A stretch of DNA of 64,000 nucleotides, from contig NC_133025.1 in assembly GCF_048771995.1 (NCBI RefSeq), positions 4,278,001 through 4,342,000 on the forward strand. The letters are read 5' to 3'. Source of the stretch: Taeniopygia guttata (taxonomy: Eukaryota > Chordata > Aves > Passeriformes > Estrildidae). The stretch's first letter is position 1. Each line of letters starts with the position of its first letter. Under the pieces are notes generated by a model. It did no database searches. It had not been told where the DNA came from and was given only the letters and a program-made list of their open reading frames with translations. Position numbers and translations under genes: made by a program. Positions 32,110 through 46,100 of this stretch are shown here, in pieces.

Positions 32110-35100
32110 GAATATGGAGGAAAGGAAATATTTTGTGAGCTCGAATAACTTAAGTCTTTATGGTTACTTTCTCCCAGAAATTCAGTTTCTAGGTGGAATC
32201 CAGGCCTAAGATGTTGTATTTCTGATACAGTTGTGTTTGGGTTTTTCCTCCGAGAAATACAAAGTTTAAAGCATGACTAAAAGTGGAAATGGCATCTGAG
32301 CCTTCACTGTTGTGTCACTGTATAATTTGGTAGAGTTAAACCATTCAAGGAGATGAAATAGATTCAGTGGAGCTATCAGATAGGATCTCACAGCCTTTCT
32401 GTTTAAATGTGCTTTTCTCCTAATGCAAAGAGAGCACTATATATGTGCCTGTAATATCAATGAAATGGACTAAAGAGACTAAATCCTGTTGGTGCTGTGA
32501 GTTTTGGTTTCTTTATTAACTTGTGTTTTTGCCAACCTCGTGTATTCTTTCCCCCAGCTCATGGATTACTTTGTGCAACTGGCACGTTTAGGGGCTTTTT
32601 TTTTTCTCCCTTAAAGTTCAGTCTTTCCATCATTCCAAAATTTTTAGTTTTCCTAAGCCCCTTGCAGTTTGTGTGCCATTTTCCCAGTTGGAGCCTGGTT
32701 TTAACAGTTCTGTGCTGTTTCCATGCTCTGTTGTGGATATTCTAATACGAGGACTGACCTAAATGCTATGATCAAATGTGCTCTGTCTTTGCCAGAGCCT
32801 TGTACCAGTAGTTCTCACTCCTAAGTATTCCATGATTCTATTCCTAATAAACAAGTTTATTGAAATACACTAAATATCTTTTTCCTGCATGCCAAGATCA
32901 GCTTACATTGTTTTAAGCATGGTAATTTATTTATACATCTGTTTCTCAGAGCTGTCATTTTCTGTGAATATTTTTGCCACGTTTGAACTTCCATTAAGTG
33001 TGATCACCCTTGTTTCTGGAATATGCCACAATAAAACCATGCTTAAATGATATTCTTTCAGTTCCTTCCTAGTTCTCCCCACTTGTTCATTACCACTTGC
33101 CTGCTTTCTTTCAGCATGTTTAATTTTTTGTCCAAGACTTTTCAAAGTAAGATTTTGTGATACTGTCAGATGTTGAACTTTAAAGCTTCTATTATGGTTT
33201 CCAGTTATCTATAATTTTTGTAGTTCTTTCAGAACAGTCTGAAAATTGACCGAGTTGTCTTTTTTTTCTTGTCTAATCTTGTAGTAGGTTTTTTTTCTTA
33301 ATGCATCCTAATCTGTTGTGGGTATAAGTGGTAGTTGTTAGGGTCATTCTTTTGAAGTGTGACTATATTCTGGACTTACTGATAGTAGTAATTAGATATA
33401 TGTAATAACAAGTAGCTTTAGTAATTAGTGAACTCCTGATAGAGACAGCACAATAGTTGGAGACATTAATTGTCTCAAACAGAAAGACAAAATGATTCAG
33501 ATGCTCTTTGTTTCAGTATTAAAATATTGTTTTATGCTATGTGCATGTATCTTGTGTTTGGGCTACACACATGTAATACCAACTGGCTGTTCATAATTCT
33601 AAAATTTGGTAGCAGTGGTTAAAATCTGAAGCTACTGAGAGTGAATAAAAGCTGAAATAAAAAATGTTGATTTTATATCACTGAAAAAGCTTTTCTTCTC
33701 TACAAGTTTAATTACATACATGTAAAGGTATTATTAAGTAAGCAGAAGCATTTTTCTTACGAAAAGGGAAATTGTTCAAGAAGTTCTGAAAATTCAGCAT
33801 AAGGTGCAGAGAAAGAAGGAGGCTTCAGGTGTTGGCAGTTTGTATTTCCATCCCTGTTTGCTGTTGGGGAAGCTTTCCCTGGCTTTGTACTTGGGACCAG
33901 CTGTGTGTGGTTATAACCCATGGCTGCCCTTACATGGAAATATTTTTCTCTAAAGTTCTTGCTCAAGAATAAAAGGAAAATAATTTTCAGTCTATTTTCA
34001 TTAGGATCTCATTTTATTTCCCTAGTTTGTGTTTGTATGAGCAAAGGGGTTTTCCTTGCAGAGCTGGACAGTGCAAGAGTCTTTGGATGTTAATTTTTCT
34101 GTCTGGTTTTATACCCAAACTTGATGCCTGCTGTGGCTCAGGTCTGAGAAGTTTGAAATTTATGTTTACTTAACATGAAAAAAGTTTTGAGCTGGATGTT
34201 GACACTGTTGAATCAGTGCTAACTGCATTTTTAAAAAATAAAATAACAGATTTACTATTATATCCTATTATTTTCTCCTATTAAGTGTGCCTATCTTGGC
34301 TTACGCACCCTTTATTCTTTCAGTAAGATTCATCAGTTTCCTTAGTAAAGCCTGATATCAGATATTGAGGATACAAGGAACAAAACTAACAAGGAAGAAC
34401 AGCTGAAAATGCTGAAATGTCATTTGTGCTGGAAATAAAATGCTACAGCAGCAGATAGTTTTGTTGTTTTCTTGTTGTTTTGATTTGGTTTTTTTAAATG
34501 AACATCTGGCTTAATTTTTATAAACTATTTTTGTGCAGATGGGTATAAGGAAAGAAAAATGTGACGACTTTGCCAGTGCAGCAGCCTATTTAATCACCTT
34601 GATCAGGTCCTAGATGAGCTTTCTGATACTTGGATAGTAAGAATGCAAAAAGCTGGATGTGTCCTGCAAAGATTGCTTTCACCCTGATGCTCATGATCTT
34701 CCCTGAGCATCTTTTCTTGCTGTTCTCACTGCATCTGCAGTGCTGAGAGTGGTTTGCTCTGATGAACAGACTGTTGTTAACAGCATTTGTTACTGCTGTG
34801 TGTAAATCTAAAAGGACAGATATAACACTAAGGTACCAAAAAGGCAAAATGTTCCTGGTAAGTGCCTCTTAAAGTTCTCACAGTCACGATTAGTTTTCCC
34901 TCTTCCAGTTACTTTTTAATATTTGTGATAATTCCTCTCTATTTTCTCAACTTTCAGATTTTTTTCTGAACCTTGTTGAAATCTTTCACAGAAGAATAAT
35001 GCAGTTTAGATCTGTTTGCTAGTTCTCACTATTTGGCAAGAGTCTTCTACCTATATATGCAAATTATTTATACTCTGAAATGAGCATTTTTGGAGTTACA

Positions 35101-37108
35101 TTATTTCCTGAGTTTGGCTAAGAATTTAATTTGAAAATAATAAGCTGTTCTAGTTCCTTTTTATTAGATGTCCTCTTTTAAGCTGAGTTTTTTTGGAGGG
35201 GCGAGAGATGAAATTTCAGTGCATTTCAATACTTTTTAAATCACCCAAATTAGAGCATCTTTTTGGGCTAAAATATTACATACATAGAGAAAACATTGTT
35301 TACCTTACTGACCAAAGTTTAAATGTGCTGACTCCATTACCTTTTAGAGGAGCAATCCATGAGTAAAAAGTTCTCCTTGCAGTACTTGTTAGTGATACAC
35401 TGTTTTAGGAGAAGTTTCTTATATTCTTTTACTGAATATGCAAAATCGTTTCTATAAGATCAAATCTAATACTGATGTTGTATTTAATGTTGTAAAATTA
35501 TTTCATGTTGTAGAAAATGCAACAAAAAAATTAGTTTGAGGCAATCCATGAATCTCTGGTAAAATCCTAAATTTACTTGTGGAAAAAACCCTGCTTTTCA
35601 TTTTTAAGCTGAATTTTCCATCCCAGTAAATAAGCACAAAAACTACCATGTACATCTCAGCTGTTGGCAACTGGTTGTTTATTGTGATAGCTTACACACA
35701 GAAATTAAGGCATTTTCTCATTTTCATTGATCAGAGAGCTAAATACCTTGACTAATGCTAAAAAAACCCCACTTTTAGGGCAGAGGCCAGGATTTTTGAG
35801 ATAGGGGAGTAAATTACTTTGCAAAGTGCCTTTTGTGTGCTGTGAAATCTGTGCTGTAGGTGCAGCAGAGTATGTGGGACACTCAGGGGAAGGTTGATTT
35901 GTAGTCCCCAATTTTAGCTGGCTTTGACATCTGTACATCCTCTCTGCCTTTTCATAGGAATCTGTGGACAGATTGCTTCTGAGTAAAATATGGTTTCATT
36001 TTCCCCCCTGATTTAAAAGCAATAAAGTTGTGTTTGTTGGGGGAAAAAGAAAAAAAATGTTCCTGAAATGGGCTCCTTTGTTCTAGAAATGACTTGAATT
36101 TGCAGATTACTGCAGGTTTGTTTGGGCAGCACTGATCATTTGGGGGATGTCAGGCGCTCCTGCCCCATTCTCCTTTCCCTTTCCTCCCCTCTGCTGCCTC
36201 CAGAATTCCTTTTCTCCTTAATGTATTGAGGAAGGGAGAGAGCCTGGTGTCTCCTGAGATGGATCTCCAAAGTTCAGGAAATGTCCTTCTGTGGCATCTG
36301 AATTGAAAATTCCTGAAAATCTGGATTTTCAGATTAGCGAATGGATAGATCTGTAGTAAACTGATTATTTGTTCACTGTTTTGATTACACTAACCTGCTT
36401 GAACTCTCTGTGGGGACAAAAGGTGGACAGATCTTCCCACTTTTAGCTACCATGTTGCTTAAAAAAATTCCTAATTTAACCCCAAGTGGAAGAAAATGTT
36501 TTTTGCCTTTATTACCTGCTGCATCTGTGTATTTTGCATCCCAAACTGTCTTCGTTGTTATGATTATTCAGAAGATTATGCAGTCATCTCTGAAGATTTG
36601 TTGACAAGGAGATGAGTTTATGCCAGAGAACTTCTGTGAATCACAATGTGTTGGGTTTTCGTAGAAATGCATACTGAATTTAAAAGTCTCCCTTTGGGGA
36701 ATGAAAAGGAATAACTTAATGCAGTTAATCACTCCTGGCATTACCTGTCTAAAACAACTGGAAGGCAATGGATTGATATTTTAGATTGTACAACTGTCCT
36801 GCAAAATTAACATTCCTTTTAGAAAGCCAAAACCAAGCCACCTACAAGCAGGATATTGCTTTAAGGCTAGAGATTTAAACAGGCAGAAAATGGACCTGTA
36901 GATCCAACTGCAGCAGTAAATCTTCCATAATTTGCATTGTATTTTGAGTAAGCAAGTTGTTAAATGTTTTTGTCTAGCTTGAACTTAGGGTAATATTACA
37001 TATCCTTGATATTGCTTTATTAATATATGCTTTTTTATTGTTGTTACTGCACTGATGTGGCTTGAAGTAATTTTATCACCTCCATGCAACCTTTGGTGTG
37101 TATTACTC
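32110..37108 (+). other. TAF3: TAF3 intron 2, AT-rich, nothing specific
   Basis: No repeat family, RNA gene or exon is recognised in this 5 kb. Confidence 0.5.
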
Positions 37109-37172
37109 TTAAGTATATATACTGATATATGTGAGTGTGTGTATATATATATATATTCTTATATATACTTAA
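37109..37172. repeat. TA/TG microsatellite flanked by a perfect 13-bp inverted repeat
   Basis: TTAAGTATATATA at 37,109-37,121 is exactly complementary to TATATATACTTAA at 37,160-37,172. Between them lie GTGAGTGTGTG and (TA)7 at about 37,142-37,156. The segment could extrude a cruciform. Confidence 0.85.
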
Positions 37173-39700
37173 ATATATGAAGTGAGTGGAGGCTCACCTG
37201 CAACTCTGTGCACTCATCTCTCTTGAGGAGGGTAGAGAGATTTATAAAAATTAGGTTCATAACATAGATTTGAAATTGAAGTGGTGTGTGAGGAGAGGTG
37301 CCAGCTCCTGAAAAAGACTCACTTTTGATCTCAGCCTTTTCTATACTACTGTGTTTAAGTGGCTAATTTTTCAATGCAGTTAAACAAAATATTCCAGATT
37401 TGCTGAAATAAAACAGAGGCCAAATGGAGACAGAGCTGGATGGAGGAAGCCCAAGGTTTGTCACAGTGTGTAGTAAATAAAAAGACTGTTTGGATTGCTA
37501 AGAACACACATATTCCTTTAAAATTAGCAGCACCTTTAGGTACTCTCAGCCCTGGATGTTTGCACCTAGTTTTAGCAGCCTGATTTCGAGCTGCTGTGCT
37601 CGATAAATGTTGGGGAAATTGGTGTCTGTGTCAACAGCTGAGCGAGCATCCCGCTCCCATTCTCCAGCATCACCAGCTGGATGAGGCTCTGATAGTTTGC
37701 CACTTCCCAGGGGACTTGTGAGGTGGTGGAAAAAGTTGCTGTAACCTGCAGGATGTGCTAAAAAACCTCACTTTAGGATTGCCAGCCTGTCAGTGTAAAC
37801 ATTTAGTTTTTACACTGAATGCTCCCTCTTATTTTAAACCACATAAATTTAAGATTCCTCAAGAATAGGAGAGTTTTCTGAATTTCTAATTTTAAAATGA
37901 AAGGAAGATACCCTCCAGATTTCTAAAAGGTGTCACTGAGGTAGAAAGATGTGAGTTTTAACTGAGTGTTTTTGTCCCTTGCTTCTCTGAGTACCCGGAG
38001 AGCGCAGAGTCTGCTGCTCCGAGGAGCCGAGTTTCAGGGAGCTGCTGGTATGAAACAGGCTTATACAATTCATGGCCATTTTGGCATCATCTTCTTCCTG
38101 CAGCCATAAAATTATCTAAATTCTATAGCTACAATCTAATCTGAAATATCTAGGCGCTTGTGGCTGCACTTTTGTTCGGGTGATAAACTATTTGCCAGTT
38201 AATCATTAGAGCTATAGAATAACTTGTGAATTTGGGGAAAAGGCAAGGCTCAGACTATCAAAAGTATGATTTATTTGTATTAGTAGAAATTCTAAAAATT
38301 TGGTCAAAGAAAAAGAAAACATTAAAGTAGAAATAAGTAACTCTTTGCTATTTTTATTCTCCCAGTTAAGATAGGAAAGCCAAGGGGTGACTTAAGAAAA
38401 AAACCCCTGTGTTTTCTTTAGAAAAAAAGAAGGGTGAGGGAGCTGTCAGGAATTTCTGCACTACGCTTTTCAGTTGTGCTAAGATCCTTTGCCTCCTGTT
38501 TCTTTCCCCTTTCCCTTTTTCATTTGGCCACCTGAAACTGGAGTTTGAAACACATCGTCCAGTCTTTCCTCGGTGCCTAGGACGGCATTAGTTCACTGGT
38601 TTATATTCAGGAGCCAGACAGCAATATTTTGGGATATAGTTACCATCTGAAAAAATTCATACTGAAATGTATTGAGTAACAAAGCAGATTTTTTTTATTT
38701 GTTATTTGCTTTAGATTATTTTGGAGCCTGTTTGCTTTCTGAGGTGTTTCTGGTATCACCCAGTCCTATCTGTCACAATGCAAAAGCAAATTTTAAGAAT
38801 AGCAGTGCTTTATTATTGAGTCCTAAACAGATTCATCTTTCGGAATATCCTCATTAGATGGATCTTGTGAGTGAGACCAAAGCGATTCAGACCTCAGATG
38901 CTGCTTTTTGGATGTGTTCGAACAACTACAGAAGGCTTTGAAATTATTGGTTGCCATCTCACTGCAAAATGCACCCTGACTGCCGTGCTCCACTGCATAT
39001 GTGACATATTCATCCTGCAGGAAGTTGGCTGAATTGGGTTTTGTGAGGTGCTGAATTTTAGGCAGAAACGATCCCAAACTAGCAGTGCCTGGTTGTGTTT
39101 GGTGCGGGAGCACTAATCCAGCACTATTTGGGAGCCTCAGCAGAGGGCACTGTTGGAGCATTAAAGGCACTTGAAAGGCTCATCTCCAGCTTTTCTTGAT
39201 TTTTTTTTTCCTGTTTGGAAAGTGTTTAATGTTCTCCATGTAATTAAATTCAGTTCCCTGTATAATTAGCAATGGAGCCTTATTCTTTGTGCCACTGCTG
39301 TGGATAGTATTATTTTTGTCTCTATTTGCCCTCAGTCAATGCAAAATACTGTTGCCTATCAAAAGGTAGAAAGTTTTATTGCTGTCTCCCAAAGCTAAGC
39401 AATATTTAAAGGTAGAAATAGAAAACTATGGAGTTACTTTCATTTAGTTGCTCAGAGTAAATAGGAAACCTTTAAAATTCCTGCTCATCGCCTGGGAAGG
39501 AGCAGAGTTAATGCACCACAATAATTTTACATTTGTATCCGAATGTGTATTATAGTATTTTTGAATTGTCACTACTTGCAATTTGTCAAAAATATATATG
39601 AAACATGTAATATTTAACTCTGTGTGAAACCTATTGATTTTATTTGGCAGATTTTTTTTTTCTTTAGTTTGTTTTCCTCTGGATCTTTGCAAGAACATGT
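37173..39700 (+). other. TAF3: TAF3 intron 2; one further hairpin
   Basis: No gene recognised. A perfect 10-bp inverted repeat TCAGTGTAAA / TTTACACTGA lies at 37,790-37,818 (loop 9). Confidence 0.55.
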
Positions 39701-39720
39701 CTTGTATTGGTGCTGTTTAG

Positions 39721-39800
39721 CATATTGAAATACTAATTAGAGTGATCAGGCATAATTATTTTTCATTAATTGCAAATGCAAAGTAATTGCTGTGACCTAG
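39721..39800. promoter_or_regulatory. Candidate regulatory element: dense homeodomain/octamer-like sites
   Basis: Within 57 bases there are CTAATTAG (39,733-39,740), ATAATTAT (39,752-39,759), ATTAATTG (39,765-39,772), an octamer-like TGCAAATGCAAAG (39,771-39,783) and GTAATTG (39,783-39,789). Such clusters are typical of conserved intronic enhancers, but AT-rich DNA also makes TAAT words by chance. Conservation cannot be tested here. Confidence 0.3.
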
Positions 39801-40361
39801 AAATAGTTCTCTTGTCCAAATTCCTGTAAACATCTTAATTTTTTTATAATTTATGAGGACCGGCTACAAAACGGTGTGTCAGAAAGAAATAATTTTCTGA
39901 GGTACTAGAGTACTTAACACTGACATTACATTAGACTTGTAAAGGATGGAAGTCTGATGTGTTTGGCTCTTGAATTGGCAAATACACAGAGCATTAATTG
40001 CAAAAAACACGTTGTAGGTTTCTTTCAGAAAGTGCCTCTTTGTCCATAACTGGTTGAGTTACACGAACAACCCGGAGAAGTTTGCATTGAAGATCGAGGG
40101 ATTACGCTCTGCTGCTGACTGGCAGGACACTCTTGCATTAATTTCAAAATCAACCACAGAAGACATCTTCTCCAAAAAATTCTGTTGCCTTAGAAATAGC
40201 AGGGAATTTTTTTTCCCCTATTTGAAAATGTTAATTAAGTTATCGGCAGCTGAAGGCGGGCAGATTGCAAGGGAAGGAGCACCAAAGAGTTTGAAATGAA
40301 AGTGTTCGGTGTGGGTCCGTACGGCTCTTGGCTTCCAGGGGAAATCCCAGGGCTGCAGCCT
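39801..40361 (+). other. TAF3: TAF3 intron 2, no gene recognised
   Basis: Ordinary intron. The 81-codon frame at 40,054-40,299 (+) has no recognisable similarity. Confidence 0.5.
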
Positions 40362-40391
40362 GATCCCAATCCCGATCCCGATCCCGATCCT
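40362..40391. repeat. Hexanucleotide microsatellite (GATCCC)5
   Basis: Five consecutive 6-bp units, GATCCC-AATCCC-GATCCC-GATCCC-GATCCT. It explains the Asp-Arg and Gly-Ile dipeptide runs seen in minus-strand frames. Confidence 0.9.
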
Positions 40392-42539
40392 GCTCTGCTG
40401 TGGGATCTGTGCCTTGCTGGTGCTGTAGGATCCGTAGGGATGGCAGTGCAGGGTCTGTCTCAAGGCCAATGCCGCTGTCTGCAGTCAGCACTGGGATTGC
40501 AGCTGGAAACAGTAACTTTAAATAACAAAGGCAAAAGTTGGTTGGGTTCCTTCTTAGTGCAGCACAAGACAGCTGGTTTTGACTTTCAAAAAGAGAGGTG
40601 GTTGTCTCCACAAAAAAGCACACTCAGTAATATTGCCACGCAGCGGGTTGTAACCACCTCTGTCATGTATTTTCTGAGGGGACTAATACAGTGCCCGAGA
40701 AGACTCTAATTAAACGTACATATTTGTTTTTTACAGCCTTCTTTCATATCGTTTCCTATTAGTCTCTCCTTACATGAGCTCGGTAGGGTAATATTCAGGC
40801 AAATTTCTGTTTTGTCTGAAACATTAATACTGATGTTCTGCTCCTGTATCATCCCTGTAGCTGTTATCTGCAGTGTGTTTTCCCCACGAGAGGCTATCGC
40901 AGGTTTTTAGTCCAGACTGTTTGTATTCAACAAGGTCAAGATAAGTTTTATCTCTATAGATAAGTCAAGTGCATTAGGATCAATACAGTTACAGTAAAAT
41001 ACATTGGCAATATTTATTGCCAAGATCCTAATGAATTTTTAAAGCTTGGAAGACTCTGTCAGTGGAGTGAGGATGCCCTAAATGGTTGTTTATAACAGGA
41101 CCTATATAATTATACAGTTAAATACTTTCTGAAAATAAAAAATTGTACAACTTCATGTTTTTTGACAAGGTAAAGCTTTATACATCTCCTCACCCAAATC
41201 CTAACAGATTCTTAGGACAGCATCAAAATAAGTATTTACGTTCCATTCACTTGGGTGTCTGTGTAGGGATTTATGAGGCTTGTCCCCTACTCACTTATTA
41301 TGATTATAAAATTGCTCTATTTTTAGCACACTAATAGGGTTTTTTTTTGAATTTTACCTTCAATATTTTATTGACAAGATAATTGTCTTTGTTTTGGCTT
41401 TGACAGAGTGGCTTTGGCCAGTTTCATTTGTGATATAAATTTCCCTAGGCACATATTTATGCAGTTAAATCAATAAGTATTTCATAATCTCTCTAAATAC
41501 TTATGTAACTTAATAATTCTAGCCATTATGATGCATCTGCTTAAATATGTATTTTATGTAGGGGCATTTAAAAATGCAAATTATAGGGATTATTTTGCTT
41601 CAGGCTTTGTATTTTTCTGTTGCATCAGATAGAGACTAAGAAAATTAACCCACAAAAAATCCTGCTAAAGTAATAATGAAGATCTGCATTCTATCTGGTA
41701 AAGATAATTTGTTGATAAGACTTCATGGCTTGCTTGGACTCATTTTGCTTTCTCTGCTTTCTGTAGTTGATCTTTTAAGCCACACGACACAACCATGGTA
41801 AGGGCTAAGTTAAGGAGAAAGTTTTCACCTTTGTAACAGCCACCTATTTTTGAGTCTTTTATTAATCTGTCATCTTTCATAGGTCTGTTTTCTACCCCTC
41901 CTGTCTCCAGAGCACCAGAGACTGCTTCTTATTTTTACTGTTAATACTTTGAGATTCAAAATCAGGATTGATAATACCATGTTGGGAAGCTGCTGTGTAG
42001 CTTCTCTTCGTCTTTGCCGCGGAGGTTTGATACCTGACACTTTTAATTTAATTTAATTAGGGAGGCAGAACCCCATCTTGGTGTTCATTAAGGGGATTAT
42101 TCATCAAAGTTATTGCTTCCTTGATGGAGAATAACAATATCACTTGCAATGGCTGCTGTTGCTCTCATAACTCTATTACTTTCTACTATTTTTCTCTCCA
42201 GGGCTTTGTATTTAGTCTCTTTATTTGAAAATTTTAAATCGAGGGAAGCATAAACTTCTGGTATAGCAAATTCACCAGGGTCACATTTATTTTGGTCTAG
42301 TAGCTTTATGTCGTGTAAATGATTCGAAGAATTTTTTTTTCTTCTTTTTATTGGTTCTCTGCACTGTCTTTAAATATTTGTATTTCTTTCAAGCTTAGCT
42401 GCACTTCAGCTCAGGGCCTGAGGTTCTGGCTGCCTGTTTGCTGATGTAGCTGAACTCTGCCGTGCCGAAATCCTGCAGAGATCGCTGTAGGAAGGAAGCC
42501 TCAATGGAGCAGGGAGTCACCACGGGCTTTGCTGGAACA
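40392..42539 (+). other. TAF3: TAF3 intron 2, AT-rich, no gene recognised
   Basis: No exon or repeat family is recognised. The part from 42,030 to 42,190 (TTTAATTTAATTTAATTAGG and following) has few simple repeats and several homeodomain-like words; it may belong to the candidate element that follows. Confidence 0.45.
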
Positions 42540-43110
42540 GAGTGGAACTCTAATGTAAAATTAATAAGCGGGGGTTGGGGGAGAGCAGACTGTTTGCAAA
42601 AGTTATCTTTTGTAAAGCAGCCCTAATCAAATATTCAGAAAATGACAGCTTTAAAAATAGAACAATTGTCCTTTTAAAACATGACTAGTTTGGTTAATTT
42701 ACCCCCAAGTATCCGGTGTCTGTGACTCTGAAAAAACCTTATCTACTAAGGGGGGAAAAAAGAGCACTGCAGAAAAGGTGACAAGTTTTCACCTCTTTCC
42801 TCAGAGAACATTTTAATTCCACTTTAATCAGCCTGCCAATAAAAGAGTACTTGGCTTTCAAGGGGAAACAAATCAAAATATGCATTTATCAGTCACAAGG
42901 CAGAATTCAATCGCTCGCAACTGATGAACTCCAAAAGGAATGAAACTAGTACTATCACTCTGCCTTGGTGGTTTGCTTTGTACTATCAAAGAACTGGTAC
43001 TATCTTTTCCTGCCACATCCACTGTTTGTGGATCCCTAATTATGGCCTTTCAAAAGCAACGCTTCATAATTGCTGTTAATGATTAAAATTTAAAAAAATT
43101 TAAAAATTAC
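42540..43110. promoter_or_regulatory. Candidate conserved non-coding element with three GTACTATC words
   Basis: A complex, repeat-free block with non-random word content: GTACTATC at 42,949, 42,980 and 42,997, a TAATTATGGCC word at about 43,037, ATAATTGCTGTTAATGATTA at 43,066-43,085, and CAAAATATGCATTTATC at about 42,873. It is unlike the surrounding intron in complexity. I infer a possible enhancer; TAF3 lies next to GATA3 in other vertebrates, so either gene could be the target. No alignment was possible. Confidence 0.3.
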
Positions 43111-46100
43111 GCATCTAGATAACTAAACTAGTGTTCTGCAGTGTGCAGATTTGTGTGTTCTGCAGCTGCAAAAATAACTGAAATTTTAAAAAATTTAACT
43201 AGAGATGAGGGAGAAGAAAGAAAAAGAGGTTGCCAAGTCATTTTGTCAGTGTTGCCATACAGGGCTCCTACAAGGGCACGTCACAGACCTGTCTTATTAA
43301 AATAAAACTTTATTTCCACTAGGAGAGGAGCCTGAGGTTCACGTTGCGCTGCACAGGTGGGCTCTCATTTCAGACTCCTCTCTGCCACTCTGCTCCGGTT
43401 AAGAAAGAAGAGCCTGGAGTGGAAAGAAGGTCTTTTTTGTATCAAAGCAAAGTTGGATGCTGTTTCACGTGTGGGTGTTTCTAGGTTGTGGGAATTGGTT
43501 GCTCCGAGTTTTCAGCTCGTTTAGCATGAGGCGAACACATTGCTCACTTTATTGATATTAAACAGAGTTGTCCTGATGGTTACAGTAGTTAGACTACAGC
43601 ATTATACACAAAGCTGAATCTTTCTGGTGAGAGAAACTGCATTCTTCGGGCTTATCTTGCTCCCTGCGCTGGAATTTACATGCGTAACTACCAGTGCATC
43701 AAGATGAGTTTTTTGCCTTTGTGTGGTTTGCATCTCAATGAGAGTGTAGAGGTGCAGTCTATTTAGCTTTCCTTCTCCCTGCTCTGAAAAATTGTTAAAA
43801 CTCACCTCCTACTTTATTTATGCTTTGTTCCATCTGACTTCTCTTCTGCAACTAAGGATTTATGAGGCCAGAAAGCAAGAGCCAAACTGCTGTTGTGTTT
43901 CATTTTCTCCGTTCTCGTCCTTGTTTGATTTCTTGTTGATTTTTTTGCACCCTGGCTGCAGACCCCTTTCAGGCCAGGCTCGGGCAGCCCCCGTGATCCT
44001 CGGCTCCCCTAACACAGCCCAGTGCCTTGTTCAAATCCCAGCCTTGACTCCGGTGTCCTGGGACTGCAGCCTGACACTGGTAGCACAAAATACCAGCCTT
44101 GGCTGAGTTTGATGTGCAAAACCACCAGGATCTGACCTCTAGTCTCTCCTTTTCCCCTTCCTGTGGTTCCACAGAATCTCACTTGTGTTGCCTGGGTCTG
44201 GGGAGCTTTCTGCTCTCCTCTGTCCCACTGAGCTCCATCCTCTCTTCAGATCTCACCTCCTGACCTCCTTTTTTTTCTCCGGGAGTCGATTAGACAAAGG
44301 AGGTACGTTGTCATGTGGATGGGATGTACAAATAAATTGCATTGTATTTTTTTCTTTTCAACGGTTGTTTTTAATCCTGTGTTTCAAAAGCGTGCTGGTA
44401 GCAGTTTCAGGTAAAAGAAATATAAAGTAGAATTGTTCAAGTGCTTGTTTGGGTCACAAATTTGTGGAAATGAATGTGTTGGTATTGGTTGAATAGACTG
44501 GACAACTTGTGATACTCTTAAAATTAAGCGGGGAGAAACAGGGTAGAAATATATGATGGGGTGAGAAACTTTCTTCTTCATTCAGCAGTGGTTACATCAG
44601 TCATAGTGTGGTAGGAGTAAAAGGGGTCTGTGCTCAGCTATTAATTTCAGGACTGCTTATATTTAATTGACATGACACTAAGTGTGCCTGATTTAAAATG
44701 TATGTTGCAAAGCTTTGGAAAATGAAGTTTAAGAAAACCAAGTAGGACTGTAAATAATAAGTTTATAAAAATACTCTAGTGGCTGCAGATAAATTATTAT
44801 AATTTGCTGTTGCTTAAATAAACAATTGATCATACATACAACAGATAGTACAAAACCCCAAAGTTTTCAAAATAGTTTTTATTTTTAAGTCAGGGCAAAG
44901 GAGGATTGTGAAGCTTTGCATGGAGCTTCTCACATTTCACATATTCTTGTGCTTTCATGGTTTTGTCAGACAGACCTTCACATTCTTCACACTCTCATAC
45001 ATGTTGCTTGAATTTTTGCCCGTTGTCCAATTTCCCAATAATGCACTGCACTCAGGAAATATTTATTCATTCACTTTGGGAAAAAATGGGAACATTATTT
45101 GTCTGTTAGGTTATTTTGTTCTGGGAATAATCTGCCGAAGGTGTTACTGTGTTATGACCTGAACCACTTGAAATATTGTACGTACAGGCTACTAAATGAA
45201 AATGTTCATACTGCCGTGTATGATTATATCGATAGTTCTGTGCTTTCCAGAGAGCTGATCAGAAAAAGGATAGATCATTAGACAGAACTAAAGAAGGTGT
45301 GTTGCATGAAGGCTGGAGGAGGAGGAGGGGTAGGATGTGAAGGATGAGTCAGAAGCCTACAAGTTCTTCAGAATTTGGTGAAAACATAAGTGAAAATAGG
45401 AGTCATCAGGAGCTGGAATGACAGAAATCTCTAACTGCTTTTAAGAATGCAGAAATCCAGGTGTTGCAATGTTGGGTCTCTATCCTCATAGAGGATTTGG
45501 TGTGTTACCTTCTGTGTGATAGGTAAATTCCAGGTTTATTACAGAACAGTATGAAATGTCCTTTGGAAGGCAACTGTAGAGGAGCTTACCCCCCAAAATA
45601 CTAATGTTTGCTTCTATAAGGCTTGCTGGATAATAAGGACCTAGAAGTTTTCTTTTTTTAGAGATTTGGCTGATCTTACTAAATATCTGAAATTGTGTTC
45701 AAGTTATTAATGAACTTTAGAGGTTTTTGGCAATGCATTTCATGCATTAAGTAGTATGCTTTTGGGATGGGGGGAATTAAAGATGCATTTATATATTTTT
45801 GTCTTTGGGAATTAAATGCCTAATTTTGCTTTATCTTCTCTGTACCTCTACCTATACAGGGGTTTTTTTTTTTGTCCTTTTTTTTTTCTAGAGAGCATGT
45901 AAGAGAACCTGTTTTATTGCCCTCTTTTCTACTGTTGTGTAACAGCCACCTATTATTTTTTTCCTGACACTCCTATAAAGAGAAACTACAATAATTGAAG
46001 TGGCCTGTGATTCTGCAGCCCTTTCCCTGGCTGTGTTGGATATGTTACTTTAGTATTTTTGAGTAATTTTTATGACACTTCTCATGGTCAAACCTTGTTT

